Below, piece after piece: positions 23,342 through 32,150 of a DNA stretch of 39,785 nucleotides (the first letter of the stretch is position 1; each line of letters starts with the position of its first letter). The DNA lies in NCBI GenBank assembly GCA_002453155.1, contig DKGG01000043.1:1-39785 (forward strand), read 5' to 3'. A program made the position numbers and the translations under genes. Below the pieces are notes generated by a model. That model was not told the DNA's origin and did not search any database. It was given only the letters and a program-made list of their open reading frames with translations. Origin of the DNA: Bdellovibrionaceae bacterium UBA6776. GTDB taxonomy: Bacteria; Bdellovibrionota; Bdellovibrionia; Bdellovibrionales; UBA1609.

Positions 23342-25366
23342 GTGAATCAAATACTCAAGGCCCGCACCGGACCTTTCGAAAGCCTCAATTTCCAAGCCTT
23401 TCAAGACAAAGATTTTAAACCTTCCATTTTAGACGCCCTGGAAAAAGGGAAAGAAGAAATCCAGAAGATCAAAGATCTTCCCGCCAGTTTTGAAAACACC
23501 ATCATGGGCTTGGAGCGCGCCACCGAAGATTTGGAATTCACTTATGGCGTGTTTGGAAACCTCAACCACGCAGACTCCAACGAAGTTCGCCAAGGACTTG
23601 CCATGGAAATGGCGCCGCTTCTTTCTCAATTTTCCGATGATCTGCTTTTGGATGACGGTGTCTTTTCCAAGGTCAAAGAAGTCTTTGAAAATAAGGATCA
23701 GTTGTCCTTGGACTCCGAGCAAAGCCAACTTTTAGACAAAGTCTACAAAGACTTTTCTCGAAACGGAGCCCTTTTGGATGCTGCGGGAAAAGAGCAATTG
23801 AGAAAAATCAATGAGGACCTCTCTCAGTACAATCCAAAATTTGCAGAGAATGTTTTGAAATCCACTCAAAGCTACGAACATCTGATTGAAGATGAATCTG
23901 AACTGGAAGGTCTGACTGAAGATTTCAAAGATGCCTTGAAAGAAGGAGCCGCGGCTAAAGACAAAACGGGATGGATGTTTACATTGAGCATGCCCGTCTA
24001 TATTCAAACCATGTCTTTTGCGAAAAACAGAAAATTGCGAGAAGAACTTTATCGAGCCTATTCCTCTCGAGCCTTTGGTGGAGAGTTTGACAACCAAGAC
24101 GTCATCTTAAACGTGGTACGATTGTCCGATGAAAAAGCAAAGCTTTTGGGCTTTAAAGATTTCGCCAGCTTTCGCTTGGCCGAAAGAATGGCAGAAACCC
24201 CTGAGCGGGTTTGGACCTTTCTTAACCGTTTGATCGAAGCCTCTCGCCCCAAAGCCTTTGAAGAGGTCAAAGAAGTTCAAGCTCTTGCGAAAGAATTGGA
24301 TGGACTGGAAGACTTTAAACCTTGGGATTTTTCCTACTATGCAGAGCGCTTGAAAGAAAAAAAGTACAGCTTCAAAGAAGAAGACACCCGTCCCTACTTT
24401 GAATTGAATCGCACCCTTCAAGGCGCTTTTGAACACGCTCGCAAATTGTACTCTTTGGTCTTTAAAGAAAGCGACAAGTACTCCAAGTACCACGACGAAG
24501 TTCGAACCTTTGAGGTTTACAAAGAGGACACCAACGACTTTATTGGGGTTTTCTACACAGACTTCTTTCCACGGGCCAGCAAAGCCAGCGGTGCTTGGAT
24601 GACCAGCTTTTTGGAGCAAGGGTACTTCAAAGGCCAAGTTCGACGTCCCCACGTCTCTATTGTTTGCAACTTCACTCGTCCCACAAAAACAAAACCGTCC
24701 CTTTTGACCTTCAACGAAGTGTCCACTTTGTTTCATGAGTTTGGACATGCCCTTCACGGCCTGTTGTCTCAACAAACCTATCGAAGTCTTTCAGGAACCA
24801 ATGTTTATTTGGATTTTGTGGAACTGCCTTCGCAGGTGATGGAAAACTGGCTCACCGAAAAAGAGTCTTTGGATCTATTTGCAAAACATTACGAAACCGG
24901 CGCCGACATTCCCAAGGACTTGGTTCAAAAAATCAAATCCTCACAAAAGCATTTGGTGGGTTACTCCTGCATGCGCCAATTGAACTTTGCAAGCCTCGAC
25001 ATGGCATGGTTCACGACGGATCCAAAAACAATCAAATCGGTTGTGGATTTTGAAACCAAAGCCACAGAGAAAACCAAGGTTTTAGAAAATATCGAAGGCT
25101 CGAATTTCTCCTGTGCCTTCTCTCATATTTTCACAGGAATGTATTCCGCCGGCTATTACAGCTACAAGTGGGCAGAGGCTTTGGACGCGGATGTCTTTGA
25201 GTACTTCAAAGAAAAAGGCATCTTCGACAAAGAGTTGGCTTCAATGTTTGAAATCCACATTCTCTCTAAAGGTGGCTCCGATCATCCCATGACCTTGTTT
25301 AAAAATTTCAGAGGCCGTGAACCTGATCCAGACGCTTTGCTCAGAAGGGATGGACTTCTTGGCTAA
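23342..25366 (+). CDS. M3-family oligopeptidase (OpdA/PrlC-like)
   Basis: A zinc metallopeptidase that degrades cytoplasmic peptides, including cleaved signal peptides. The 674-residue length matches OpdA (680). The zinc motif is HEFGH (residues 465-469) in LFHEFGHALHGLL; the third ligand Glu follows in YLDFVELPSQVMENW. The C-terminal YSAGYYSYKWAEALDADVFEYF block is a hallmark of the family. It starts at GTG with AAGGAG 6 nt upstream. There is no signal peptide. Its last 17 bases overlap nadK, indicating translational coupling of unrelated functions. Confidence 0.95.
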   Translation: MNQILKARTGPFESLNFQAFQDKDFKPSILDALEKGKEEIQKIKDLPASFENTIMGLERATEDLEFTYGVFGNLNHADSNEVRQGLAMEMAPLLSQFSDDLLLDDGVFSKVKEVFENKDQLSLDSEQSQLLDKVYKDFSRNGALLDAAGKEQLRKINEDLSQYNPKFAENVLKSTQSYEHLIEDESELEGLTEDFKDALKEGAAAKDKTGWMFTLSMPVYIQTMSFAKNRKLREELYRAYSSRAFGGEFDNQDVILNVVRLSDEKAKLLGFKDFASFRLAERMAETPERVWTFLNRLIEASRPKAFEEVKEVQALAKELDGLEDFKPWDFSYYAERLKEKKYSFKEEDTRPYFELNRTLQGAFEHARKLYSLVFKESDKYSKYHDEVRTFEVYKEDTNDFIGVFYTDFFPRASKASGAWMTSFLEQGYFKGQVRRPHVSIVCNFTRPTKTKPSLLTFNEVSTLFHEFGHALHGLLSQQTYRSLSGTNVYLDFVELPSQVMENWLTEKESLDLFAKHYETGADIPKDLVQKIKSSQKHLVGYSCMRQLNFASLDMAWFTTDPKTIKSVVDFETKATEKTKVLENIEGSNFSCAFSHIFTGMYSAGYYSYKWAEALDADVFEYFKEKGIFDKELASMFEIHILSKGGSDHPMTLFKNFRGREPDPDALLRRDGLLG

Positions 25367-26231
25367 GAAAAAATCCCCTTCCAAATTTAAAAAAGTGGCC
25401 TTGGTGTATCGAACTCAGTCCAAGGCCGCCAAGGAACATGCCTTTTCCTTGGCCAAAGAATTGTCCTCAAAAGGACTGGAGATTTACTCGCACCCCAAGC
25501 AAAAACTTCCAACGCCTTCGAAGAGTTATTCTTCTCGAGTGGCTTTGGATTTAGTTATTGTTTTGGGTGGCGACGGAACTTATTTGGAGGCGGTTCGCAT
25601 GACCGCGGGCGAATCCATTCCTTTTTTGGGAGTGAACTTAGGCTCCCTTGGTTTTTTAACGGCCAACCGCATAGAAGACTTTCCACCCATTCTTGAAATG
25701 ACCCTTGCGGGAAAAATGAAAATTCAAGAGCGCTCCCTCTTGGAAGTGAAAATCAAAAAAGGCGAAAAGGTCGTTAAAGAGTGGGTGGCACTGAACGATT
25801 TTGTCGTCGAGAGAGGACCCAACTCTCACTTGATCCACATGGAGCTTGAAATTGGGGGCCAACCGGTCAGTGACATCAAAGCCGACGGATTGATTTTGGC
25901 CTCCCCGACAGGTTCTACCGCTTACAACTTGGCCGCGGGTGGCCCCATTCTCCATCCCTTTGTGAGTGCCGTGGTAGCCACCCCTATTTGTCCTCACAGT
26001 TTAACTTCACGGCCCTTTATTTTTCCCGATGACCAAACCGTCACGCTAAGACTTCTGGGGCAGAAAAAGAAAGCGTCCTTGACGGTGGATGGTTTGAAAA
26101 CTGCAGAACTTTCTTCGGGTGAAAAAATTTGTGTTCGAAAATCCAAAAGAACACATATGATGTTACGAAAACCGGACCACAACTATTTTGCCTTGTTGAA
26201 AGACAAGCTCAAGTTTGGAGAAAGAGCCTAA
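25350..26231 (+). CDS. nadK: NAD kinase
   Basis: It phosphorylates NAD to NADP. The product is 293 residues from the ATG at 25350; an upstream in-frame ATG would lie deep in the peptidase gene. The family motifs are GGDGT (73-77), LGVNLGSLGFLT, LNDFVVERG (NE/D-type motif) and ADGLILASPTGSTAYNLAAGGPILHP. The gene overlaps its neighbour on each side: 17 bp with the peptidase, and TAATG with recN. Association of nadK with recN is common in bacterial genomes. Confidence 0.96.
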   Translation: MDFLAKKKSPSKFKKVALVYRTQSKAAKEHAFSLAKELSSKGLEIYSHPKQKLPTPSKSYSSRVALDLVIVLGGDGTYLEAVRMTAGESIPFLGVNLGSLGFLTANRIEDFPPILEMTLAGKMKIQERSLLEVKIKKGEKVVKEWVALNDFVVERGPNSHLIHMELEIGGQPVSDIKADGLILASPTGSTAYNLAAGGPILHPFVSAVVATPICPHSLTSRPFIFPDDQTVTLRLLGQKKKASLTVDGLKTAELSSGEKICVRKSKRTHMMLRKPDHNYFALLKDKLKFGERA

Positions 26232-27928
26232 TGCTCAACGAACTCAAAGTTTCCAATTTTGCCATCATTGATGAAATTGACGTGCATTTTAAATCCGGAC
26301 TCAATGTCCTCTCCGGAGAAACCGGCACTGGAAAATCGGTGCTGCTGAAAAGTTTGAGTTTGCTGATGGGAGAAAAGGCCTCCAGTGACATGGTCCGCTC
26401 CGGCGTGGAGCAGGCTCACCTGGAAGGTTTTTTTGATCTATCCAACCGTCCAGACATCATTGAGCGGGCCGAAGAAATGGGTGTGGAGTTTTTAGATGAC
26501 ACCTTGGTGGTCAAACGAGTGATTGGCGCCAATGGAAAAAGCCGCATTTACTTGAATGGCTCCTTAAGTCCTTTGACCAGCCTTCGAGATTTGATCTCGC
26601 CGCTGATCACCCTCACCTCTCACGCAGCTCCTTTGATTGAAATGACCGGGCAACATGACAACCGTCACTTGCAAAACAAAACCTATCATTTGGATTTGTT
26701 GGACCAGTACTCCGCAAATCTTGAAAAGGCCCATGAGTTTCAAGAAGCCTTTCATCAACTGAAGGATTTGGAACAAGAGATTGCCGACTTGGAGCAAAAC
26801 TCCCAAGACCGGGAACAAAAGTTGGACTTCTTAAAATTTCAACTTCAAGAGATTGATGCTCTGGGACTGGTCTCTGGAGAAGAAGAAATTTTAGAAGCCA
26901 AGGTGAAGCGTTTGAAGTCCTCTCAAAAACTTCAAGATTTTTTTACCGAAGCCATTGAAAGCATTTACTCTGCCGACGACTCTGCCCTCGTGCGTGTCCA
27001 TCACCTTTTGCAACGGGCACAGGATCTTGAAAAGCTGGATTCCTCGTTGTCGGACTTGGTTCAAACTTTGAACCAATCCAAAGTGATGCTGGAAGAAGTG
27101 ACTTTGGAGGTTCGAAACTCCGTAAAGAATTTAGATTCCGAAGAGGACCTTGGTGCATTGGAAGAGCGTCTGAATGATTTGCGCCGGCTTCAAAAGAAAT
27201 TCGGCGGCACAGCAGATGAAATCTTAAGTGCTTACGATCGCATGTTTAAAGAGGTTGAAAACTTAGAAGGTTCCGACGACAAATTGATCGATCTTCGAAA
27301 TCAAAAAAAATCCCTTGAAAAAAATCTTATGAATAAGGCGAAGGAGCTTCACTCGCGACGAATCAGTGGCGCTCAACTTCTGGTAGAAGGGGTCAATTCC
27401 GAATTGCGAGACCTCAATATGAAAGGGGTCCTTTTTGAGATTGCTGTGGAAGAACTCAAAAATCTCAGTCACACGGGAATCAGCGATGTGGAGTTTTTGA
27501 TTCGCCCTTCCAAAAAAGACAGCGCCCGCCCCTTGGCAAAGGTCGCGTCTGGGGGTGAACTCAGTCGAATTTTACTTGCCCTTAAGACAGTGATTGGGGC
27601 TTCCGAAGTTCCTCGGACCTATCTTTTTGATGAAGTAGATACCGGGGTCAGTGGAGAAACTGCTGAAAAAGTAGGACGTAAATTGACTCAAATGGCGAAA
27701 GGCCAGCAAGTGATCTGCGTCACCCATCTTCCTCAGGTGGCCGCCTTTGCAAATCATCATTATTTAATTGATAAAGCTCAATCTCAAGGTCGAGCAGCGA
27801 TGAAAGTTCGCCTTTTAAAACCAGAAGAGCGAACTAAAGAAATTGCCCGACTGATCTCTGGTGAGAAAATCACTAAGACAAGCTTAAAGCATGCTGAAGA
27901 ACTCATTCAGGAATTTTCAAAAATCTGA
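26231..27928 (+). CDS. recN: DNA repair protein RecN
   Basis: An SMC-like ATPase acting early in double-strand break repair. The product is 565 residues from the ATG that overlaps the nadK stop. The N terminus LNELKVSNFAIIDEIDV and Walker A GETGTGKS (29-36) are classic. The coiled-coil arm spans about 150-400. The ABC signature KVASGGELSRILLALK and Walker B TYLFDEVDTGVSG follow, then VICVTHLPQVAAFA. A longer open frame extends upstream to 26129 but this lies within nadK. The window also holds addAB, so two end-resection/repair functions are nearby. Confidence 0.96.
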   Translation: MLNELKVSNFAIIDEIDVHFKSGLNVLSGETGTGKSVLLKSLSLLMGEKASSDMVRSGVEQAHLEGFFDLSNRPDIIERAEEMGVEFLDDTLVVKRVIGANGKSRIYLNGSLSPLTSLRDLISPLITLTSHAAPLIEMTGQHDNRHLQNKTYHLDLLDQYSANLEKAHEFQEAFHQLKDLEQEIADLEQNSQDREQKLDFLKFQLQEIDALGLVSGEEEILEAKVKRLKSSQKLQDFFTEAIESIYSADDSALVRVHHLLQRAQDLEKLDSSLSDLVQTLNQSKVMLEEVTLEVRNSVKNLDSEEDLGALEERLNDLRRLQKKFGGTADEILSAYDRMFKEVENLEGSDDKLIDLRNQKKSLEKNLMNKAKELHSRRISGAQLLVEGVNSELRDLNMKGVLFEIAVEELKNLSHTGISDVEFLIRPSKKDSARPLAKVASGGELSRILLALKTVIGASEVPRTYLFDEVDTGVSGETAEKVGRKLTQMAKGQQVICVTHLPQVAAFANHHYLIDKAQSQGRAAMKVRLLKPEERTKEIARLISGEKITKTSLKHAEELIQEFSKI

Positions 27929-27956
27929 ATTGTGAAATCAACACATTTAGTTTAAA

Positions 27957-28006
27957 TCCCTTTGGTTTATTCCGATGTAGTAGATACAATGGAAACACCA
28001 AAGGGA
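27957..28006 (+). promoter_or_regulatory. Inverted repeat overlapping the ribosome site of the receiver-Hpt gene
   Basis: TCCCTTTGGT (27957-27966) and ACCAAAGGGA (27997-28006) are perfect complements 30 nt apart. The right arm includes the AAAGGGA ribosome site, 7 nt before the ATG. In mRNA the left arm could mask it; in DNA it could be an operator. A TAGATACAAT stretch lies between the arms. Functional role is inference. Confidence 0.45.
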
Positions 28007-28013
28007 CTTTAAA

Positions 28014-28805
28014 ATGGCAAAGGTACTTATAATTGAAGATGATCCCGTTTCCCTTCGCGTCTTCATCAATTATTTGGAAGACCATCACGAAGTTTTTACC
28101 GCTGAAAATTTAATCGATTCCATTTCGATTTTGGCAAGCACCCCCATTGAAATCATCGTTGCAGATTATCGCCTGCCCGACGGGACGGCTTTGGATCTCT
28201 TGCGGGCTCTTCAAAGTGAAGCGAAAAAAATTCCCGTTCTGTTGGCTTCAAAGTTTACCGGCGCTCGCGAGATGTCCTTGGCATGGAAGTATGGCGCTTT
28301 TGACTTTATGATCAAACCCGTCTCCAAAGAACGTATGATGGAAACCATCGAGTTGGCCTTGAGCTTTGGCCACCTGGATCAGGATTCAAAGTCTTTCAAT
28401 CGCGAACTTCTATTTAAAAATCTTCGACAGATCGAAGTGATTTTTAACTATCAAAAGTTTGTCGCAGAAACTCAATTGTCCCCAGAAGCTGTGGTGGAAG
28501 TTCTTCAAGAAACTTTGACCGAGACCAAACTTCAGAAAGAACGCTTTCACCATTTTATCAGTCAACCCAGCGGGGACTTCAATGCCAGCGAGGTTTACGA
28601 GGCCATCCATCGACTTCAAAGCACCTGCGGAGGAATCTTTGCCGAGGCTCTCAGCCGGGTTTGTGATGATGTTTCCAGTGCCCACGAGCGGGGTGAGAAG
28701 ATCCAAAAATCAGACTTGGAAGAAATTCTTCGAGAGATCGGAGCCCTTCGTTTGCAGATTGAACTTCACCTGAATCAAGAACTTCTGCCCAAATCCCCCT
28801 CATGA
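28014..28805 (+). CDS. Response regulator receiver-Hpt fusion protein
   Basis: The 263-residue product begins with a CheY-like receiver domain (1-120): acidic pocket Glu8-Asp9-Asp10, phosphoacceptor Asp51 (VADYRLP) and Lys101 (MIKP). The C-terminal half contains EAIHRLQSTCGGIFAEALSRVCDDVSSAHERG, which matches a histidine phosphotransfer (Hpt) helix with His199, although Gln-Ser replace the usual Lys-Gly after H-x-L. It would act as a phosphorelay intermediate; no DNA-binding domain is seen. There is no histidine kinase in the window. It is downstream of recN by 85 nt with its own possible control element, and overlaps the convergent rlmI-like gene by 6 bp. Confidence 0.85.
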   Translation: MAKVLIIEDDPVSLRVFINYLEDHHEVFTAENLIDSISILASTPIEIIVADYRLPDGTALDLLRALQSEAKKIPVLLASKFTGAREMSLAWKYGAFDFMIKPVSKERMMETIELALSFGHLDQDSKSFNRELLFKNLRQIEVIFNYQKFVAETQLSPEAVVEVLQETLTETKLQKERFHHFISQPSGDFNASEVYEAIHRLQSTCGGIFAEALSRVCDDVSSAHERGEKIQKSDLEEILREIGALRLQIELHLNQELLPKSPS

Positions 28806-29957
28806 CATTCGGACGTGATAAAATTTAAGATACCGCATTTCAGGACAGGCTTGAGGAAAAGGATGATCTGCACCCTGCCCAGAAACTCGAAGGACATTGC
28901 CCCTTCGAGAGGCCTTGGAGAGGCTTTCTGTGACAATCCCATGAAAGTCCTCAAAAGACACATGACTGGAACAGGAACTCATCACCAGATGCCCCCCGGG
29001 CTTTACACGCTTTGCAGCCATGGAAAACACTTCCACATATTTTGAAAGGGCTCCTGACCGCTGCTTTTCAGAGTGAGCCATGGACGGAGGGTCCACAATC
29101 ACCATGTCCCAAAGTTCTTGTGAGCGAGACAATTCTTCAAACACATCAATGGCCAAACACTCGTGATGACCTTCAAAAGAATTGAGATCCCAACTTTTTT
29201 GAGCCAAGTCTAAAGCAGGCTTTGCCAAATCCACACTTAAAACTCGCTTCGCGCCCCCAGCACCGGCGTACAAAGAAAAGCCCCCGGTGTAAGAAAACAA
29301 ATTCATCACTTCCAGACCGGAGCAAAAATCTTTCAAATAATTTCGATTGTCTCTTTGGTCAAAAAAGAACCCTGTTTTTTGCCCTTTTTCAACATCCACC
29401 AAAAAGCGAAGGTTGTTTTCTAAAATCTCAACCACCGAAGACGAAAGGTTTCCTTTTTCAATTTTAAAATTCCCTCGGGTTTTGTTCACCACCACCGGGC
29501 AGTTTGTTGCGCTGGAGATCCAATCGATAATGGGATACTGCCGCCAAAACCTTTCAGGCACCTCTCCATCAAATTGAATCACGGCAATGGAATCATACAA
29601 ATCACAGATCAATCCAGGAAGTCCGTCCCCTTCCCCTTGAATCGCCCGGTATCCGTTGGTTACTTTGGGATTTAAAAAAGATCTCCGTTGAAGGGATTCC
29701 TGAATCTTTTGTTGCAGATCTGATTCCTTGGGGGGACGTTTTCCTAGACTGACCATACGAAGTCCAATGGGACCTTCCGAGGAGTAATATCCCCATCCTA
29801 TCAATTTTCCCTTTTGATCTAAGACTTCAACCAGCTCTCCGGTTTGGGCCGCACTGGGCTTCAAAGCTTGGGAATAAACCCAAGGGTGACCACGCAAGAG
29901 GTCTCTGCGCAAATTCTTATGGAGCTGAACCGTTTTGATTTTCAAAGTAAAAACCAT
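28800..29957 (-). CDS. rlmI: RlmI-like class I rRNA cytosine methyltransferase
   Basis: Members of this family (RlmI/YccW, RlmK) carry an N-terminal PUA domain (here LRRDLLRGHPWVYSQAL, then GWGYYSSEGPIGLRM) and a SAM-binding Rossmann domain. The latter shows MNLFSYTGGFSLYAGAGGAKRVLSVDLA, MVIVDPPSMAHS and SSCSSHVS with the catalytic-type Cys. RlmI makes m5C1962 in 23S rRNA; the exact position for this protein is inferred. Product 385 residues from the ATG at 29957. A TTG at 29945 has a better-placed AAGGA and may be the true start. It overlaps lpxH by 41 bp, so is last in the ftsZ-lpxH run. Confidence 0.86.
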   Translation of the reverse strand: MVFTLKIKTVQLHKNLRRDLLRGHPWVYSQALKPSAAQTGELVEVLDQKGKLIGWGYYSSEGPIGLRMVSLGKRPPKESDLQQKIQESLQRRSFLNPKVTNGYRAIQGEGDGLPGLICDLYDSIAVIQFDGEVPERFWRQYPIIDWISSATNCPVVVNKTRGNFKIEKGNLSSSVVEILENNLRFLVDVEKGQKTGFFFDQRDNRNYLKDFCSGLEVMNLFSYTGGFSLYAGAGGAKRVLSVDLAKPALDLAQKSWDLNSFEGHHECLAIDVFEELSRSQELWDMVIVDPPSMAHSEKQRSGALSKYVEVFSMAAKRVKPGGHLVMSSCSSHVSFEDFHGIVTESLSKASRRGNVLRVSGQGADHPFPQACPEMRYLKFYHVRMS

Positions 29958-30726
29958 CCTTTTCCGTAAAGACACCCACCCACTTCTCGGGTCCCAACCA
30001 AGTTCCCAAATTGATCATTTCAATTTTTGGGTCTTGTTTTGGGTCTTCGCCAGGTACAGAAATCTGAGACTGAATTTTCTGGTGTACATGTCCTGAAATG
30101 TGAAACTGGAATTTGAAACCCTTTTGAGAAAGCTCTTCAACATGTTTCTTCAATTTTTGAAAAATCTTTTCTTTTCTTTGGTCCTCATCACTCGCCAATT
30201 TCTCTCTTAAGTCATCTGTATATTTTCGACTGGTTGAACTCATCCACTCGCCAATCCTTCTGACCAAAAATCCTGGCAAAGACCGCTCAAACAAACGCAT
30301 CACAGGGGTTCGAAGAAACCACCTTAAAAACAAATACCCGGTGTCCTCCGGGTCCATTTGATCGCCGTGCTCCAGAATAAATTCACGGCCTGCCAATGAA
30401 ATCTGAACCCGAGAGGTATGAACCTTAAATCCCTGGGATTCAAAATAAGGCTCCAAATCAATGTCGTGGTTTCCCTCGAAGCAATGAACTTCCACCCCTT
30501 TGTCGACGAGCTGTTGCAAAAGTTCCAAGGTCTTTGAAAAGCGTTGCCTGAAATATTTGTGATCCGAAACCCAAAGGTTAAAGATGTCTCCGAGTAAAAA
30601 AAGATGACTTAGATCTTGGTTCTGTAGGCGCGCCTTCAGAAAGGATTCAAACACAAAAAAATTGGAGTCCTCTTCGGACTCCAAATGCAAATCAGATAAA
30701 AAATAAGCTTTGAGATTTTCAGTCAC
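29917..30726 (-). CDS. lpxH: LpxH-like UDP-2,3-diacylglucosamine diphosphatase
   Basis: LpxH hydrolyses UDP-diacylglucosamine to lipid X in lipid A synthesis, at the inner face of the inner membrane. The 269-residue product has a calcineurin-type metallophosphoesterase fold: SDLHLE, LGDIFNLWV, GNHDIDL, LEHGDQMDPEDTGY and ISGHVHQ, with all metal ligands. The middle part FLRWFLRTPVMRLFERSLPGFLVRRIG is a hydrophobic, basic region like the lipid-binding cap. It is somewhat longer than E. coli LpxH (240). The start codon is GTG, 11 nt after ftsZ. LpxH and other metallophosphoesterases are hard to separate, so the name is likely rather than certain. Confidence 0.82.
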   Translation of the reverse strand: MTENLKAYFLSDLHLESEEDSNFFVFESFLKARLQNQDLSHLFLLGDIFNLWVSDHKYFRQRFSKTLELLQQLVDKGVEVHCFEGNHDIDLEPYFESQGFKVHTSRVQISLAGREFILEHGDQMDPEDTGYLFLRWFLRTPVMRLFERSLPGFLVRRIGEWMSSTSRKYTDDLREKLASDEDQRKEKIFQKLKKHVEELSQKGFKFQFHISGHVHQKIQSQISVPGEDPKQDPKIEMINLGTWLGPEKWVGVFTEKDGFYFENQNGSAP

Positions 30727-30737
30727 AAACCAAAGTG

Positions 30738-32141
30738 TTATTCGCTTTGGTCCGAACTTTCAAGCTCACCGCGACGTCGCCTCAAATAGGCGGGAACGTC
30801 CAAATTGTCGGAGTCAAAGGGTGACTTTGCCGTCTCCCTTTTGGGAGGCATGGTCAAATCATCCACATCCATGGTCAGCTGCTCTGGCGCCGATTCACGA
30901 CGACCTTGATGATCCCGGTACGCTTTGGCCTTGGCCAACAAAATGTCTCTGGGAAGGGGCTTTGAGGCCTCTTGAGACTCTACCGGCTGAATCCGCTCGG
31001 GAGCCAATTCTTGCTCCTGTTGTTGGGTTTCTACCGGCTCCAAATTGAGGTTCTCATAAGTTTGAGTCTCTTCAATTTGGATTTCTGTTTGAGTCAAAAC
31101 CACTTCTTCTGCAGTCTTTTTCAACTGAGCTTCCGCCATGGCTTGAAGTTGAGTCATTTGAACGTCCACATTGGTCTTTGGAGCCAACTCTTGGAATCCG
31201 GTTGCAATCACAGTCACGCTGATGTTGCTTCCCATGTTCTCATCGATAACTGCACCAAAGATGATCTCTGCATCGGGATGAGCCGCTTCGGTCACCAAAG
31301 TGGAAGCCTCGTTGACTTCCCAAAGAGTTAAGTCAGGTCCACCGGTCACATTGATAATGATTCCTGTGGCGCCATCAATGCAGATGTTCTCAAGAAGCGG
31401 AGAAGAAATGGCTTGAGTGGCTGCTTCCACCGCACGATTTTCACCTTCTGCCAATCCAGATCCCATGATGGCCATTCCTTGAGAAGCCATCACTGTGCGG
31501 ATGTCCGCGAAATCCAAGTTGATCAATCCGCGAATGTTGATCAAGTCAGAAATTCCCTTCACCGCATGAAGAAGAACCTGATCCGCCTTTTTAAAGGTTT
31601 CAAGAAGAGGAGTTTTTTCGCTGGAAATGGAAAGCAGTTTTTGGTTTGGAATAACAATCAGTGTATCTACACTTTCTTGCAATTCACGAACACCATCATC
31701 CGCTTGTTTCTTACGTTTTTTACCTTCGAAAATAAAAGGTCGAGTGACCACACCAATGGTCAATGCACCCAATTCTTTTGCAATCTTCGCAACAACAGGC
31801 GCTCCACCGGTTCCGGTTCCACCGCCCATACCGGCAGTGACAAAAACCATGTCCGAACCTTCGAGAGCCGCAACCACATCATTGTAAGATTCGATGGCCG
31901 CACGCCGACCGATTTCAGGGTTTGCTCCCGCGCCCAATCCTTTGGTCAACTCACGTCCAAGTTGAATTTTGCCTTCCGCTTTGTTGGCATGAAGCGCTTG
32001 CTTGTCCGTGTTCGCGACAAAAAATTCAACTCCGCTCAAACCACCTTCGATCATGGTCTGAACAGCATTACCACCTCCGCCACCGACTCCGATGACCTTA
32101 ATGTTGGCGCCAAAATTTGCTGATTCTTCCAACTCAAACAT
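30738..32141 (-). CDS. ftsZ: Cell division GTPase FtsZ
   Basis: FtsZ forms the Z-ring that organises division. The 467-residue product is longer than E. coli FtsZ (383) because of an extended C-terminal linker. The core has KVIGVGGGGGNAV, the tubulin signature GGGTGTGGAP, the T7 loop NLDFADIRTVM and GATGIIINVTGG. The linker (about 325-440) is Gln/Glu-rich (EIQIEETQTYE, ETQQQEQEL). The conserved C-terminal peptide DNLDVPAYLRRRRGE follows and would bind FtsA. A strong GGGGGG site precedes the ATG, and ftsA is 9 nt upstream. Confidence 0.98.
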   Translation of the reverse strand: MFELEESANFGANIKVIGVGGGGGNAVQTMIEGGLSGVEFFVANTDKQALHANKAEGKIQLGRELTKGLGAGANPEIGRRAAIESYNDVVAALEGSDMVFVTAGMGGGTGTGGAPVVAKIAKELGALTIGVVTRPFIFEGKKRKKQADDGVRELQESVDTLIVIPNQKLLSISSEKTPLLETFKKADQVLLHAVKGISDLINIRGLINLDFADIRTVMASQGMAIMGSGLAEGENRAVEAATQAISSPLLENICIDGATGIIINVTGGPDLTLWEVNEASTLVTEAAHPDAEIIFGAVIDENMGSNISVTVIATGFQELAPKTNVDVQMTQLQAMAEAQLKKTAEEVVLTQTEIQIEETQTYENLNLEPVETQQQEQELAPERIQPVESQEASKPLPRDILLAKAKAYRDHQGRRESAPEQLTMDVDDLTMPPKRETAKSPFDSDNLDVPAYLRRRRGELESSDQSE

Positions 32142-32150
32142 GATTCCCCC

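Noticed and set aside
31413..32123. 236-codon open frame antisense to ftsZ
   Set aside because: It mirrors ftsZ codon usage on the opposite strand and has no ribosome site or domain.
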